This document shows positions 51,473 to 62,392 of a stretch of 64,000 bases of DNA, piece by piece. The stretch spans positions 32,528,283 to 32,592,282 of the forward strand of contig CM020619.1 of assembly GCA_009829735.1 (NCBI GenBank). The letters run 5' to 3'. The notes beneath the pieces were generated by a model. It searched no databases and had not been told where the DNA came from. It worked only from the letters and a program-made list of their open reading frames with translations. Source of the DNA: Pyropia yezoensis. Lineage: Eukaryota > Rhodophyta > Bangiophyceae > Bangiales > Bangiaceae. A program made the translations under genes and the position numbers. Position 1 is the first letter of the stretch. The number at the start of each line of letters is the position of its first letter.

Positions 51473-53315
51473 GGTGGAGAGGACGGAGAAGCGGCGGCGG
51501 AGGACGACGACGAGGAGGTGCGGAAGGAGGAGGTGGACGGGGCGGAGGATAAGGGGGAGGAGGAGGAGGAGGGGGAGGAGGAGGGGAGGAGGGGGAGGAG
51601 GGGGGGGAGAAGGAGGAGGAGGAGGAGGGAGAGGAGCAGGGGAGGAGGAGGGAGAGGAGGAAGAGGAGGGGCCAGAAGGAGGAGGGGAGAAGGAGGAGGA
51701 GGAGGAGGGGGAGGAGGAGGGGAAGGAGGAGGGAGAGGAGGAGGAGGAGGGGAGGAAGAGGGGCGAGCGCGAGGAGAAGGGGGAGGAGGAGGGGGAGGGC
51801 GAGGAGGAGGGCGAGGAGAAGGAGGGTGACGGAGAGGCTGAAGAGAGCGGCGCCGGCGAGAGCAGCGAGGGCACCACGTGACTCGCGGTCCAACTTGCTG
51901 TTCAGTCGGTTTGTCGGTCTGTACTTGCTTTGTGCCCGCACCCGGCTTGGTGAGATACCACCCATGTGTGCATATGGCCTGCATTTGGTGTGCCAAGGAC
52001 TGCATAAGACGTTGTTTGGATGCATGATGCGATCACAATGTGGATGAGGAGAACCCAACTTCTTGATCAATAGTGGTCGACGGTCGGTAGCGTGGTTGAG
52101 AGGCTGGGCTGGTGAGCATGAAGGGGGGGGGGGGGGGGGGGGGGGGGAGGGGGGGGGGAGAGGGGGCAAGCTCGATGGGGGGAGGGGTGAAGTGGGGGAG
52201 GGGGGGGGGGGGGGGGGGGCTGTGGCTGGGGTGTTGGACGCAGTGGCGGCAGCTGTGGCGGCGGTGGCGAAGGCAGCTCGGCTGCGGTGGCGACGGTTGC
52301 GGTGGTGGTCGGGGCGGCGCCGCTGCCCAGGAGGGAAAACGGCGCTCCCGTGTCAACGGCGGCGAGGAGCACCACACCGGCCGGTGGAAGGGTGGGGTAT
52401 GGTGGCAAGGTATGGCCGACGGCCGCCCCGCTGCCCACCGCCATCTATTATGGTGCCGGCGGCACTGGCGGCGGCGGCGGCGGCCGGGCTCTGCCAACCG
52501 CCACCGCCGCCTCCCCGCCCCCTCCTCGCCCCTCCTACCCCCTGGCGGCCGCGCAGGCGGCGGCGGCTCTGACGCGGGCGACGACGGCCGCGCCCGGCGG
52601 CGAGGGCACTGGCGGCGGCGGCACTGGCGGCGGCGGCGACGGCCGCGCCCGGCGGCGGCGGCACTGGCTGCGGCGGCGACGGCCGCGCCCGGCGGCGGCG
52701 GCACTGGCGGTGGCGGCACTGCCGGCGGCAGCGGCGACGGCCGCGCCCGGCGGCGGCGGCACAGGCGGCGGCGGCGGCGGCAGGGCTACGCCAAGCGCCA
52801 CCGCCGCCTCCCCCCCCCCCCCCGCCCCTCCCATCCCCTGGCGGCCGCGCCGGCGGCCGGTGGCATTGGCGGCGGTGGCGACGGCCGCGCCCGGCGGCAG
52901 CGGCACTGGCGGCGGCGGCGGCGGCTGGGCTACGCCAAACGCCACCGCCGCCCCCCCCCCCCCCCCGCCCCTCCAACCCCCTGGCGGCCGCGCCGGCGGC
53001 GGTGGCATTGGCGGCGGCGGCGACGGCCGCGCACAGCGGCGGCGGCGCTGACGGCGGCGGTGGCGTTGGCGGCTGTGGCGACGGACGCGCCCGGCGACGG
53101 TGGCATTGGCGGCGGCGGCGACGGCGGCGCCCGGTGGCGGCGGCTGTGGCGGCGGCGGCGACGGCCGCGTTCGGCGGCGGCGGCACTGGCGGCGGCCGCG
53201 ACGGCCGCGCTCCGCCAAACGCCACGCAAACGCGGCCGCGCTTTGCCAACTGCCACTTCCGCCCCCCCCCTACCCGCCCCCTCCCCCCCCCGGGAGCCGC
53301 GCCGGCGCTGCGGAG
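51473..53315. repeat. Duplicate of 47200-49040 (host gene tail and minisatellite)
   Basis: It begins inside the Glu-rich tail of the host gene (ggtggagaggacggag, as at 47197) and follows the same sequence to the element 2 insertion point. Differences are mostly 1-2 nt indels in G or C runs. Frames differ between the copies, so neither alone gives a reliable protein end. Confidence 0.9.
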
Positions 53316-53886
53316 TGTAGCATCCCTGGCCCCGACTTGGCGCCGACCCGGGACTGTAACCAGAGGGCACCAGGTGCCAGAACACGCCCGCCGTGTGGCG
53401 ATGGTTGGCGGCCGTGGCCCGTGCCCGGCACTGGGATGCGGTGGACTACGCTATCCACACGCGAGAGAGGGATTTCTGATGTGTTTTTGCATATTTGTGA
53501 GGGACTTGATTTGAGAGAATTTGAGTGTGAGATTAGTGAGTGGGAATAGAATTAGTAGTGATAGTGGCCCCCGACCTGACGAGGTTAGACTCGGGTCGGG
53601 GCCACTCGGGGTTATGGGGGGGCTACCTGGCCAACGTGCCGGGGTTCCCCCAGATGCACGTTAAGAGGGACAGCGAGGCGCCCTCGGCCCGCGCCCTCAG
53701 GAAAAAGACAACTGCGCGTTTGCTTTCCTCTTCCCCGTGTGCACTACCGTGCGTATCTGTTTGCTCTGCGAGCAGGCACGTGAGGCAACAGGCATACCAT
53801 TCTCGTAGTTCCCCTTTCTGCGTTACCTGTCCCTTTCCCCCGAGGGATATTGACACGTGTCTGAGAGGATCGAGTTTTATACCACA
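53316..53886 (+). repeat. Element 2 5' LTR
   Basis: 571 bp. It contains a strong hairpin at 53564-53605 (GTGGCC…CCGACC pairing with GGTCGGGGCCAC). It matches 62393-62963. Confidence 0.95.
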
Positions 53887-53890
53887 TATT

Positions 53891-53909
53891 TGGTGGAGCA
53901 GCAGGGGAT
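53891..53909 (+). promoter_or_regulatory. Element 2 primer-binding site
   Basis: TGGTGGAGCAGCAGGGGAT, four bases after the 5' LTR. It is identical over 19 bases to the element 1 site although the surrounding leaders differ. Confidence 0.75.
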
Positions 53910-54095
53910 TGGAGTGTTTGAGAAGAGACATTTGGGAGCAGCGGTTGCGTTGTTCCTGTTCTGTCTTTTTCTGTGGTTTGGGAATTATTTGCACCCGTTC
54001 ACGGGAACCCCATTCCTGGCTCTCCAACCCCTCTCTTGTGGTCTTGCGATCTTTGGACACGCAGGCAACTGGACTGTGGCTGTCAAGAGACCAAC

Positions 54096-55856
54096 ATGGC
54101 TACCCTCCCTGGCACGACGGTGCCCGAAGGGGTAGACCCCGCGTCCCTTGACGCATCCCTGGTCACCGCGGGGGACGGTGCCCAACCCGGCGTTCTCCCT
54201 ACGGGTGAAGCAGACCTGGGCGTGACATCCGGTAGTGGACTGGAGTCTACAGGCGGCCAAGTACCGCCTGCTCCCGTTCCTCCGGCTGTTCCTCCTGTGG
54301 GAGCCACCCCGGGGTCAACGGCGTTCGAGTCCGCTCGCAGCAGACGTCTCCCTCCTGTCGGTTCTACTCCTCAACCTCCAGGGATAGCCCCTGGTGTGTT
54401 TACTCCTGGACCCACACATGGCAGCTGGGTGTATACACCTCTTCCTGTGGGCACTAGCAGTGCCGGAGGCACCGCTATGACTGGTTCTACGGGTCTTCCT
54501 GAGACTTCGACTCCTGGGGCCGGCCAAGCTTTTCCTCCCCTTGCGTCCTATGGAGCGGGGAGCTCTAAGACCGGTAACCGGAGCAGCCGTAGGCGTCGGC
54601 GTCGTCGCCGTCGCTCTAGCACCAGCGAGACCAGTTCCTCCAGCTCTGAGGAGGGATATGACTGGGATGCATCTCCCGGTCCTACCCGGCGCAGGCTAGT
54701 CGAGTTCGACTTCCCTGCCCACCAAGTGGGAGATGCCACCCTGAACAAGGTCACGTATTGGGGTAACTACCGGCTGGAGAACCAAGACCAAGGTTACACC
54801 CGGAAGATGGCCAAGAAGATGGCATCCCTGAGCCGGCGAATGCAGCCGAGTTTGTGGGGACATCCTAAGTTTTCCGGGAAGAGACCGGCGCTTATCTTTG
54901 CCTTCCTGCGCCGGTTTGTCAAGGCATGCAATGACAACGATGTGTCCGAGGGCAAGGCTCTCTATCTCCTGGTTAACTTCATGACCGGAGAAGCGGAACA
55001 GCGGTTTGCACAGGTTCTACCAGACTCTGCCGGGCATATTGTTGGACGTACCGTCGCGAGTTATCCGGAGGCGGTCAACTGGCTCCTGTCCAACTACGCA
55101 GACGCGGACTCCCTGCGTAAGGCAGTCGGTAGGCTGAACCGGGCAACCATGGAGAGACAAGAGACTCCAGAGGCGTTCGCCCGTCGTGTCCGGGCGATGA
55201 GCGATGCTTGTGGCAACGTTTACCCTGAGGACAGGCTCAAGATGATCTTCTCGGAGGGGCTTCCTGAATATCTTCAAGTGGATGCGGAGAACTACAACCA
55301 GGAACATCAAGAACATACCTTCCAGCAGTTGATGGCCTATACCCAGGGCAAGCACCGGCAAGCCAAGGCCCTCCAGGCTTATATGGTATCAACTCCCAAG
55401 CCGTTGTCGCGAGTTCGTCCCGGACCCGACAAGTATAAGGGAGGTGATAACCCTGTACCGGTACTCGCAGTTGGCGAGGCCTCACCCATGGAGTCAAGGG
55501 ACAAGTGGGGCGGCTTCGTCTCTAAGGAGCAACCTTCCCTGGTCGCCCCCAAGCAGGTCAGGAACCAGCGGTTCCGGTCTTGTTGGCTGTGCCAGAAGGA
55601 GGATCACATGTCCTACCAGTGCCCGACCATTCCCAAGGACCTCCAGGAAAAACTCAAGCGTCAAGGACTGGTGTTTGCAAAGGCGGTCAACTGGGCTGAC
55701 CGGCGGGCACCCTCCAAGATGGACAAGGCACAGGTACATGCCATCCGAGTGGCAACCTTACAGAGTATCACGGAGGCTCTGACAAAGGAAGCTCCTACGG
55801 ACTTTGACCTGGAGACCGAAACCTCTAAGGACTCCTCGGACCCGGGAAACGAGTAG
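54096..55856 (+). CDS. gag: Element 2 Gag
   Basis: 586 residues, uninterrupted, starting at the ATG at 54096 (accaacATGg). Residues 1-160 are Pro/Gly/Thr-rich, and an Arg/Ser patch (RSSRRRRRRRRRSSTSETSS) lies at about 170-190. The capsid part resembles element 1 (FLRRFVKACNDNDVSEGKAL, EAVNWLLSNYADADSLRKAV, ETPEAFARRVRAMSDACG). A CCHC knuckle, CWLCQKEDHMSYQC, lies at about 496-509. The C terminus is acidic. It ends PGNE-TAG just after the GGGAAAC slippery site. Confidence 0.95.
   Translation: MATLPGTTVPEGVDPASLDASLVTAGDGAQPGVLPTGEADLGVTSGSGLESTGGQVPPAPVPPAVPPVGATPGSTAFESARSRRLPPVGSTPQPPGIAPGVFTPGPTHGSWVYTPLPVGTSSAGGTAMTGSTGLPETSTPGAGQAFPPLASYGAGSSKTGNRSSRRRRRRRRRSSTSETSSSSSEEGYDWDASPGPTRRRLVEFDFPAHQVGDATLNKVTYWGNYRLENQDQGYTRKMAKKMASLSRRMQPSLWGHPKFSGKRPALIFAFLRRFVKACNDNDVSEGKALYLLVNFMTGEAEQRFAQVLPDSAGHIVGRTVASYPEAVNWLLSNYADADSLRKAVGRLNRATMERQETPEAFARRVRAMSDACGNVYPEDRLKMIFSEGLPEYLQVDAENYNQEHQEHTFQQLMAYTQGKHRQAKALQAYMVSTPKPLSRVRPGPDKYKGGDNPVPVLAVGEASPMESRDKWGGFVSKEQPSLVAPKQVRNQRFRSCWLCQKEDHMSYQCPTIPKDLQEKLKRQGLVFAKAVNWADRRAPSKMDKAQVHAIRVATLQSITEALTKEAPTDFDLETETSKDSSDPGNE
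55844..55850 (+). promoter_or_regulatory. -1 ribosomal frameshift site GGGAAAC (element 2)
   Basis: Zero-frame phasing is G GGA AAC, then GAG and the gag stop TAG. The -1 frame is open from here to 56126 through the protease active site. Position and phasing match element 1. Confidence 0.75.
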
Positions 55857-58800
55857 GGCACGCGCTCTCCCCAATTGTCTTCCCGAATCTCCAACGGCAG
55901 GGTACTTCTACCCGTTCTCCCCTTGCGTGCCGGGAGAAAGGACGGCAGTTACCTGCTCAACCGGTAGCCGCCTGGACACCCTGTTTGTTCAAGGGGACCT
56001 TGCTCGTCCTGCGTAAGGAAAACCTCAAGATTAATGCTCGTATGCGTGTGGGGGATAGCCTCCCCCAAGCTGTTACGCCGGTGGTCGACACGGGAGCCGG
56101 ACCAAGCGTCATCACTGAGAACCTGTAACCTCCGGGCTGGCGTCGACGTGCCTGGAGAGCGCCTACCAGAACCCATATTGTAGACGCATCAGGTCAAACC
56201 CTACGACCGCTTGGCCGTCTTCCCGTCGCCATCTATGTCAACAATGAACCAATGCTTTTTCCCTTTCTAGTAGTCAAGACCTTATCAGTCCCCCTCATCC
56301 TAGGCTGGGACTTCCAGAAGCAGCATGTCAAGAGCATCCTACCCGGAGAAGGAAAGGTGCAGTTCAACCATGGGTTTGTGTCACCAGTGCTGGAGCACCT
56401 GGACACCAAGGTTCGTGTGGCCAAGAACCAGAAGGAACGCATCCCACCCTCTACCTTGACCCTCATCAAACCGGTGCTCCTACCTCCTCGCTCGGAGACC
56501 AAGGTTCAAGTCACGACCCGGACTGCAGGTCAATGCCTGATCTACGGACGCAAGGAATTTCTGGCGAAACACCGATTATACCTAGCCCACGGACATCACA
56601 AGAAGGTGGAAAGGCACACCCCGTTCTCGGTGCTGATCGTCAACGTGAGCCGGAAGCCAATAACCCTCGCCAAGGGCACTCGAGTTGGTACAGCAGAGCC
56701 TTACCGGGGGTCCGCCCGCGCTATGAGCAAGGAAGACCTCTTGAACCTGCAACAAGAGCTGGCATCCAACTTGACGGCCTTAGACGTATCTCCGGAACAA
56801 GAGCAGGCTGGCCGTACTACTCCGAAGCCCGAACAAGCACCGCCCGGGATGCCGAAGGTCAACCAAGAAAACGTCCCTCCCGACTTGAAGGAGGCACTGG
56901 AGAAGCTTCTCCAGGAATATCGGCACCTGTGGTCTGGAGAGCTGGGCAAGATAGACGCCACCCTACACCGGATTCAACTCAAGCCAGATGCCAAACCAGT
57001 GCACATGCAACCATACCGGGCTGGACCTCATCGCCGGGATGAGATTGAGAAGCAGGTTAACAAGATGCTCAAGATGGATGTTATCGAGCCGTCTGATGGC
57101 GAGTGGGCTTTCCCGGTGGTAGTCGTCCCGAAACCTGGCGGTCACTTCCGTTTCTGCGTTGACTACAGACGCCTGAACGAGATGACAGTCAAGGATGTAT
57201 ACCCGATACCCCGGATGGATGATTGCCTCGACTTTCTTGGTGATGCCACCCTCTTCTCGACGCTGGATTGTAATGCCGGTTACTGGCAGATCCCTCTGGC
57301 TGACGAGGACAAGGACAAGACTACCTTCACGTGCCACCTGGGACTATTCCGGTGCAAGCGTCTCCCTTTTGGTCTCACTAATGCTCCGGCAACCTTCCAG
57401 AGAGCCATCGACATCATCCTGTCGGGGCTAAGGTGGAGAACATGTTCGGTCTACCTGGACGACATCATCGTTTTCTCCAAGACCCCAGCGGAACACCTGG
57501 AGCACCTTCGAGAGGTCCTGGCCCTCCTGTCCAAGGCTGGAGTCACCCTCAAGGCCGAGAAGTGCCACCTGTTTGAGACTGAGGTGGAGTACCTGGGGCA
57601 CGTGCTGAGTCCGGGGGAGCTCCGAGTCAATGAGAAGAACATCAAGGCCCTCCGACATGCACGGCAACCTAAAACCCAGACGGAACTCAAGAGCTTCCTG
57701 GGTATGTGCAACGTCTACCGCCGGTTCGTACGGGACTATGCTCTGATTGCCCGGCCCTTGACCAAGCTTACTAGCAAGAAGCTTCCAGCACAACTCCCGG
57801 TGTTCGACGAGAAGCAGACAGCAGCCTTCGAAGAGCTCAAGAAGCGCCTGACCACCACTCCAGTACTGGCGTTACCCAAGCGGGAGGGCCAGTTTGTTCT
57901 GGAGACTGATGCCTGTGGTGTCCAGGTGGGGTGCTCACTACTCCAGCAGCAACCTGATGGGCACTTCCTCCCGATAGGCTACTACAGTCGCGTCTTGACT
58001 CCAGCCGAGAAGAACTATTCCACGACCGAGCGCGAGTGCTTGGCGGTCGTCTGGGCTTGCTTCCTGTTACGTCCATATCTTGAAGGACAAGAGTTCCTCA
58101 TCCGGACGGACCACGCCAGTCTAAGGTGGCTGCTATGCATGGACAGCAGTCAAGGAAGGGTCGCCCGGTGGCGCCTACGCCTTTCGGAGTTCAAGTACAA
58201 GGTGTGCACCAGAGCAGGGAGGGAGCACCACTGCGCCGACACCATGTCCCGGCTGGAGACTCCTGCAGCCGATACCGGTCCTATCCCGGAGGAAATACCT
58301 TGCTTTATCCTCCCGAATGTCGGACGTGGCTGGCACGCTCCCCTGTACGAGACACCTGAAGCTCATCAACCCGTAACCATTCACCGGATGCTGGAGGCAC
58401 AATTGACGGACCCTCAATGCTTGGAGCTTCGCCACCAAATGGACCTGAACCGGAACAGTCGCTTCTCCGAGTCTACAGACGGACTCCTGGTACGCGTGTC
58501 ACCCTTCGATGGGGCAACTCAAGTTTACGTACCCCGAAGTCTACGAGCTGACATCCTACGCCTGGAGCACTCGTCTCCCCAGGCCGGACATCCTGGTATC
58601 AATCGGATGTATGCTTCCATGAGACGACACTATTACTGGGAAACCATGGCCAGTGACGTCCATAAGTGCCTGGAGGCTTGTGTTTCTTGTGCAAGGAACC
58701 GGTTGTCCCAGAGGAAGAAGACTTCTAAGCTACGCCTATTCCCTGCGGCGGAGCCCTTTGCAAGCATAAGCATGGACATCCTGGGGCCCCTACCTGAAAC

Positions 58801-59944
58801 ATCCAGTGGCAACATATACCTGCTCATCATTTGTGACCGGTTCTCCAAGTTCACTCGAGCAATCCCGCTGAGGACCATCACGGCTCTGGATGTCACGTCA
58901 GCCTTCTGCGAGTACTGGATAGCTGCCTATGGCCCTCCAGACTCCGTCTTAACCGACAACGGTCCCCAGTTTGCATCCCTGTTCTTCCAAGGAGTCTGTG
59001 ACCTGATGGGCATCAAGAACTTGTACACCACGACGTACCACCCTCAAACGAACGGCCAGGTGGAACGATTCAACCGGACCCTGGTGGACATGCTACGGCA
59101 CTACGTGGAGGAGCACCAAGAAGACTGGGACGAGCTCCTGGCTGTCCTCACTCTAGCCTACAACTCCCGAGTTCACCGGACAACGGGAGTCGCTCCACTC
59201 GACTTTGTCACCCCGAGGCGGCTGACCAACTTCTCCCTGGAAAGAATACCGGATGGTCTCCAGCCTGCACTGAAGTCAGGTCCCAAGGCAAAGGATGAGT
59301 TCCTGGAACAACTAAAGCTCCTGCTCCCAAGAGTCAAGGAGTCAATCTCAAAGACCCAGGAGCGATACAAGCGGGACTATGACAAGGGCGTTCGGGAAAA
59401 GAACAAGGAACTGGGTGGTGGTGACTGGGTTTTTGTGGACAACCATAGCAAGACCCGGGGGAAGCTGGACTCTAAGACGGATGGACCTTATGAGATTCTT
59501 AATACGGATGGCTGGACCTCCCTTCTAGACGTGGATGGTTCCCCGTACCGGGTGAGCAGCGACCATGTCACCCGAGCTCCACCGCCAAGCCAACGGGACT
59601 TGACCCGGCGTAAGCGAGCCGCAGTACCCTGGCTATCCCAAGAAGAAGGCCGGGAATATGTCTACGTCAAGTTTGTCGACCATGCCTGGAGAGACGGGCG
59701 CCTGTATCTGCGAGTACGCTGGTTCGGTTTTAACCCGGCAGATGATACATGGGAACCCTCAAACCGGCTACCCATCGCGGACGTCTGTGCCTACAAGCGA
59801 CGGAACGGGATTGAGGGCACTCCAGTGGCCAGAGCCGGCAAGATTCTGGAGTCGGACACGGAGGAGGACCAAGAGGACGGGGCCAACCAAGACCCTCGGG
59901 ACGAGACGAGCTCACACGCAACGGATGCGGAACAAGAGGATTGA
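55851..59944 (+). CDS. pol: Element 2 Pol with one in-frame TAA in protease
   Basis: Read in the -1 frame from the slippery site. The protease motif DTGAG starts at 56087. An in-frame TAA (56126-56128) follows nine codons after that motif, and the same frame reopens at once and continues to 59944. The 1230-codon part from 56252 holds the end of protease (VPLILGWDF), RT (VDYRRLNEMTVKDVYPIPRM, YLDD at 57452), RNase H (LETDACGVQVGC, ERECLAVVWACF, RTDHASLRW), integrase with HHCC region (LEHSSPQAGH … CVSCARN), core DNGPQF (58955) and HPQTNGQVERFN with the catalytic Glu present, and a chromodomain (LRVRWFGFNPADDTWEPSNR). The TAA would abolish protease and all downstream Pol unless read through, so it is a disabling mutation or an error. 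Confidence 0.9.
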
Positions 59945-60089
59945 GAAGAAGGGAACGGGTATATCAAGGAGAACACGCAATGCAAGCATGGAACAATCAA
60001 GGAAAACAAGCACCCGCTCGAGCAACCCTTCTCTCCGCCTCTTCCCTCCTCGCTTCTCCCAAGACCCTCACCCTCCTTGCCTCCAACTA

Positions 60090-62207
60090 CTACTCCCGGC
60101 GCGGACGCTGAGCCGCGGGAGTGTCCTCCGGCGCTGCCTCCGCGGTACGACGGGAACCGGAGGAAGACGGGATGACGTAGTGCGGTGGACGCGGCGCATC
60201 CCGGTATGACGCCATCGGAGTAGTACCAGTAGTTGCCGGTGGCTCCCGCTCATCCAGATATGTCCGTCGGCGCCGCTGGAAGCCCGTGAAGGTCTCTGAC
60301 CACTGCTGGGCCAAGCCATGCCGCGTCAAAGTCGCCAGAAGTTCGCCAACCACCGGGTTGTTCGACATCTGACCGCTATCTGCGCAAGCAAACACCCGGT
60401 CGACCACGTTGTTCAAGACGCTGGCGTAAGTACCCAGCACCAGAGAAGACCCGACGCCTTCAACCTGCACCGGAAGACGACCCAGCTGGTCTTCAATCAT
60501 ACCGACGTCGTACTGGTCGCATGTCGGACCACCTTGATTCAGGTACCAGTCAGGCACCCGGAAGCGGGTAAGGCGCAGAGTCGGCGCCGGAATCTCGAAC
60601 CGCCCCGAGCACGACACTACCGGACGGTCCACAACGGCCCCCGAAACCGGAGTACCCAACTCCAGCGGAGGCACAGCGCCGCCGGCGTTGGAAGAAGGCG
60701 TCCGAGGCAGAGCGGCCGGAGTAGTCGGCGACCGAACGGCCACTCCCAGACTCGCCGCAGACAGGCGCGGTGCCGGAGGAGCTTGAAGTACCGGCACAAC
60801 CGGAACAGGGCGTGAACGCGCCGGCGACGGTTGAGGCGAGGCCACCGGGGCGACAAGTGCAACGGGAGGAAGCGGAGCCGCCGCAGACGCCCGACCGACC
60901 GCCGCGGCCCATCCCGACTCCTGCACCGGCGGCCCAACTGGCAGAAGATCAAGGGCGGCCGGAGCAGGAAAGCTACCTAGCTGCGGCAACGCCGGAAGCG
61001 GCGTCGCCAGCTGCACCTTGGCCGGAGAAGACTGGTAGACCACCTGCGCCCAACCGAAGCCATCCCGACGCGGGCGGTTCTGGTCGGCAATCGCGTTCAA
61101 GAAGTTCCGGTCATGCACCGGCACCAGACGCCGGAAGTCGATCATCGCCTGGAAGAGCTCCTTGTACTCCTCGTCCTGGCTGCACAGGAAGTCGACGGTC
61201 AACTTGTCGACAATCCAGACCATCAGGAGGTCAGGGAGAAACCAAAGCCGGTTGGACACCAAGACCTCGTGAAGCCAGTGATTGGCCGCCAAGACTGTCA
61301 TCTCGGACGTGTACATCATGTACGGGATTGAGTGGAAGAAGCCCTTGATCGACGCCTGAGTCAAGGCGTCCAAGAAGTACCAGGTGCAAGGGATGCTGGA
61401 AGGAGCAAACCCGACCGGGATCTCGACTTCCTGCTGCTGCGGGATGACCTTGGGGTAGTACGCCGCCCGGTTAGCCTTGTCCAGCTTCCAGAACTCCTGA
61501 TGATTGCAGCTCACGATGAAGTCACGCTGGCGGCCGCGTCGCTCGCCTTGCTCCCGCGCCGGCGACAACTTGGAGTACTTCCGGGTCAGGAAAGGCGGCT
61601 CCAGAGCGACCATGCTCGGACGGGGGTCGCAGTTCAAGCTTCCCGACCCCTTGAGCGCCTCGTCCCAGACCTTGAGCGCCCGGTGGACGTACCCCTCCTC
61701 CTCCGGCCACCGGAGAACGGACGCGGACACGCGTCGCTCGGTCAAGGGTAGATCCAGCACCAGCGCGAAGGGGAGATCCTCCAGACGAGCAACCCAAGAG
61801 GAACCCGAGAAGCTCTGGGAGCGGTCTTGTGCCAGGCGCATCTGGTCCGCCATGTGAAGACGAACCTTGTCCATCTCGGTCAAGACCCCGCGCTGGAGTT
61901 CCTTGCGCCAGAGGCCCAAGCAGTCCTGCTGGCACTGGGCCGCGCCGGCGTTGCCGACCACCGTGGAGTAACGCCGGGCCGCCAGAGGGTCCTGCCCAAG
62001 AAGCATCTCCGGGAGACCCTCCGGGGGGGCCTCGACCGGGTGCATCGCGGAAGCCGGGGGAACTCGATCTGTCCCCGCCGTGGCGACCGATGCCGGCACC
62101 GACACCCGAGGAACCGGAGGCAGGAGAGGGGCGCGACTACCCGAGTTCTCCTCCGCAACACTCGCCGCCGGAACCACGGGCCCAGCCTGGATCTCGGAAC
62201 TGGACAT
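60090..62207 (-). CDS. Antisense extra gene of element 2 (aORF), 705 residues
   Basis: It is encoded opposite to gag-pol between the pol stop (59944) and the 3' LTR, and converges on pol with a 145-bp gap. I start at the ATG at 62207 (MSSSEIQAG), about 185 bp from the LTR. The frame is open further back into the LTR, which is unlikely to be coding. Residues about 70-400 form a core with DPLAARRYSTVVGNAG, EEEGYVHRALKVWDEAL, LEPPFLTRKYSKL, RAAYYPKVIPQQQEVEIPVG, LAANHWLHEVLVSNRLWFLP and LFQAMIDFRRLVPV. A long Pro/Ala linker, then a second part (LGTYASVLNNVVDRVFACAD) and a short basic tail follow. Several core motifs line up in order with the element 1 antisense protein (PP-F/Y-L, YYPK, VE-I/V-P, a helical Trp-Leu segment). 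Both are 650-700 residues. Confidence 0.8.
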   Translation of the reverse strand: MSSSEIQAGPVVPAASVAEENSGSRAPLLPPVPRVSVPASVATAGTDRVPPASAMHPVEAPPEGLPEMLLGQDPLAARRYSTVVGNAGAAQCQQDCLGLWRKELQRGVLTEMDKVRLHMADQMRLAQDRSQSFSGSSWVARLEDLPFALVLDLPLTERRVSASVLRWPEEEGYVHRALKVWDEALKGSGSLNCDPRPSMVALEPPFLTRKYSKLSPAREQGERRGRQRDFIVSCNHQEFWKLDKANRAAYYPKVIPQQQEVEIPVGFAPSSIPCTWYFLDALTQASIKGFFHSIPYMMYTSEMTVLAANHWLHEVLVSNRLWFLPDLLMVWIVDKLTVDFLCSQDEEYKELFQAMIDFRRLVPVHDRNFLNAIADQNRPRRDGFGWAQVVYQSSPAKVQLATPLPALPQLGSFPAPAALDLLPVGPPVQESGWAAAVGRASAAAPLPPVALVAPVASPQPSPARSRPVPVVPVLQAPPAPRLSAASLGVAVRSPTTPAALPRTPSSNAGGAVPPLELGTPVSGAVVDRPVVSCSGRFEIPAPTLRLTRFRVPDWYLNQGGPTCDQYDVGMIEDQLGRLPVQVEGVGSSLVLGTYASVLNNVVDRVFACADSGQMSNNPVVGELLATLTRHGLAQQWSETFTGFQRRRRTYLDEREPPATTGTTPMASYRDAPRPPHYVIPSSSGSRRTAEAAPEDTPAAQRPRRE

Positions 62208-62378
62208 ACCGTCCAGACTCCGGGGGAACGAGAGGGCCAAGGTGAAGGAGCGAAGGGGGGGGGCAGAACCGGAGCAGGTGATCGTAACCGGGGTGAAGAC
62301 GCTCGACCTCGGCACCGGTGTGGACGTGCTCGAGGCTGTGCACGGTGGCACCTGGTTCGGCCCGAGGACGTGCCGGGC

Positions 62379-62392
62379 TAGGGAGGGAGCTA
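62379..62392 (+). promoter_or_regulatory. Element 2 polypurine tract (weak)
   Basis: AGGGAGGGAGCTA directly precedes the 3' LTR. It is purine-rich except near its end. Confidence 0.55.
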
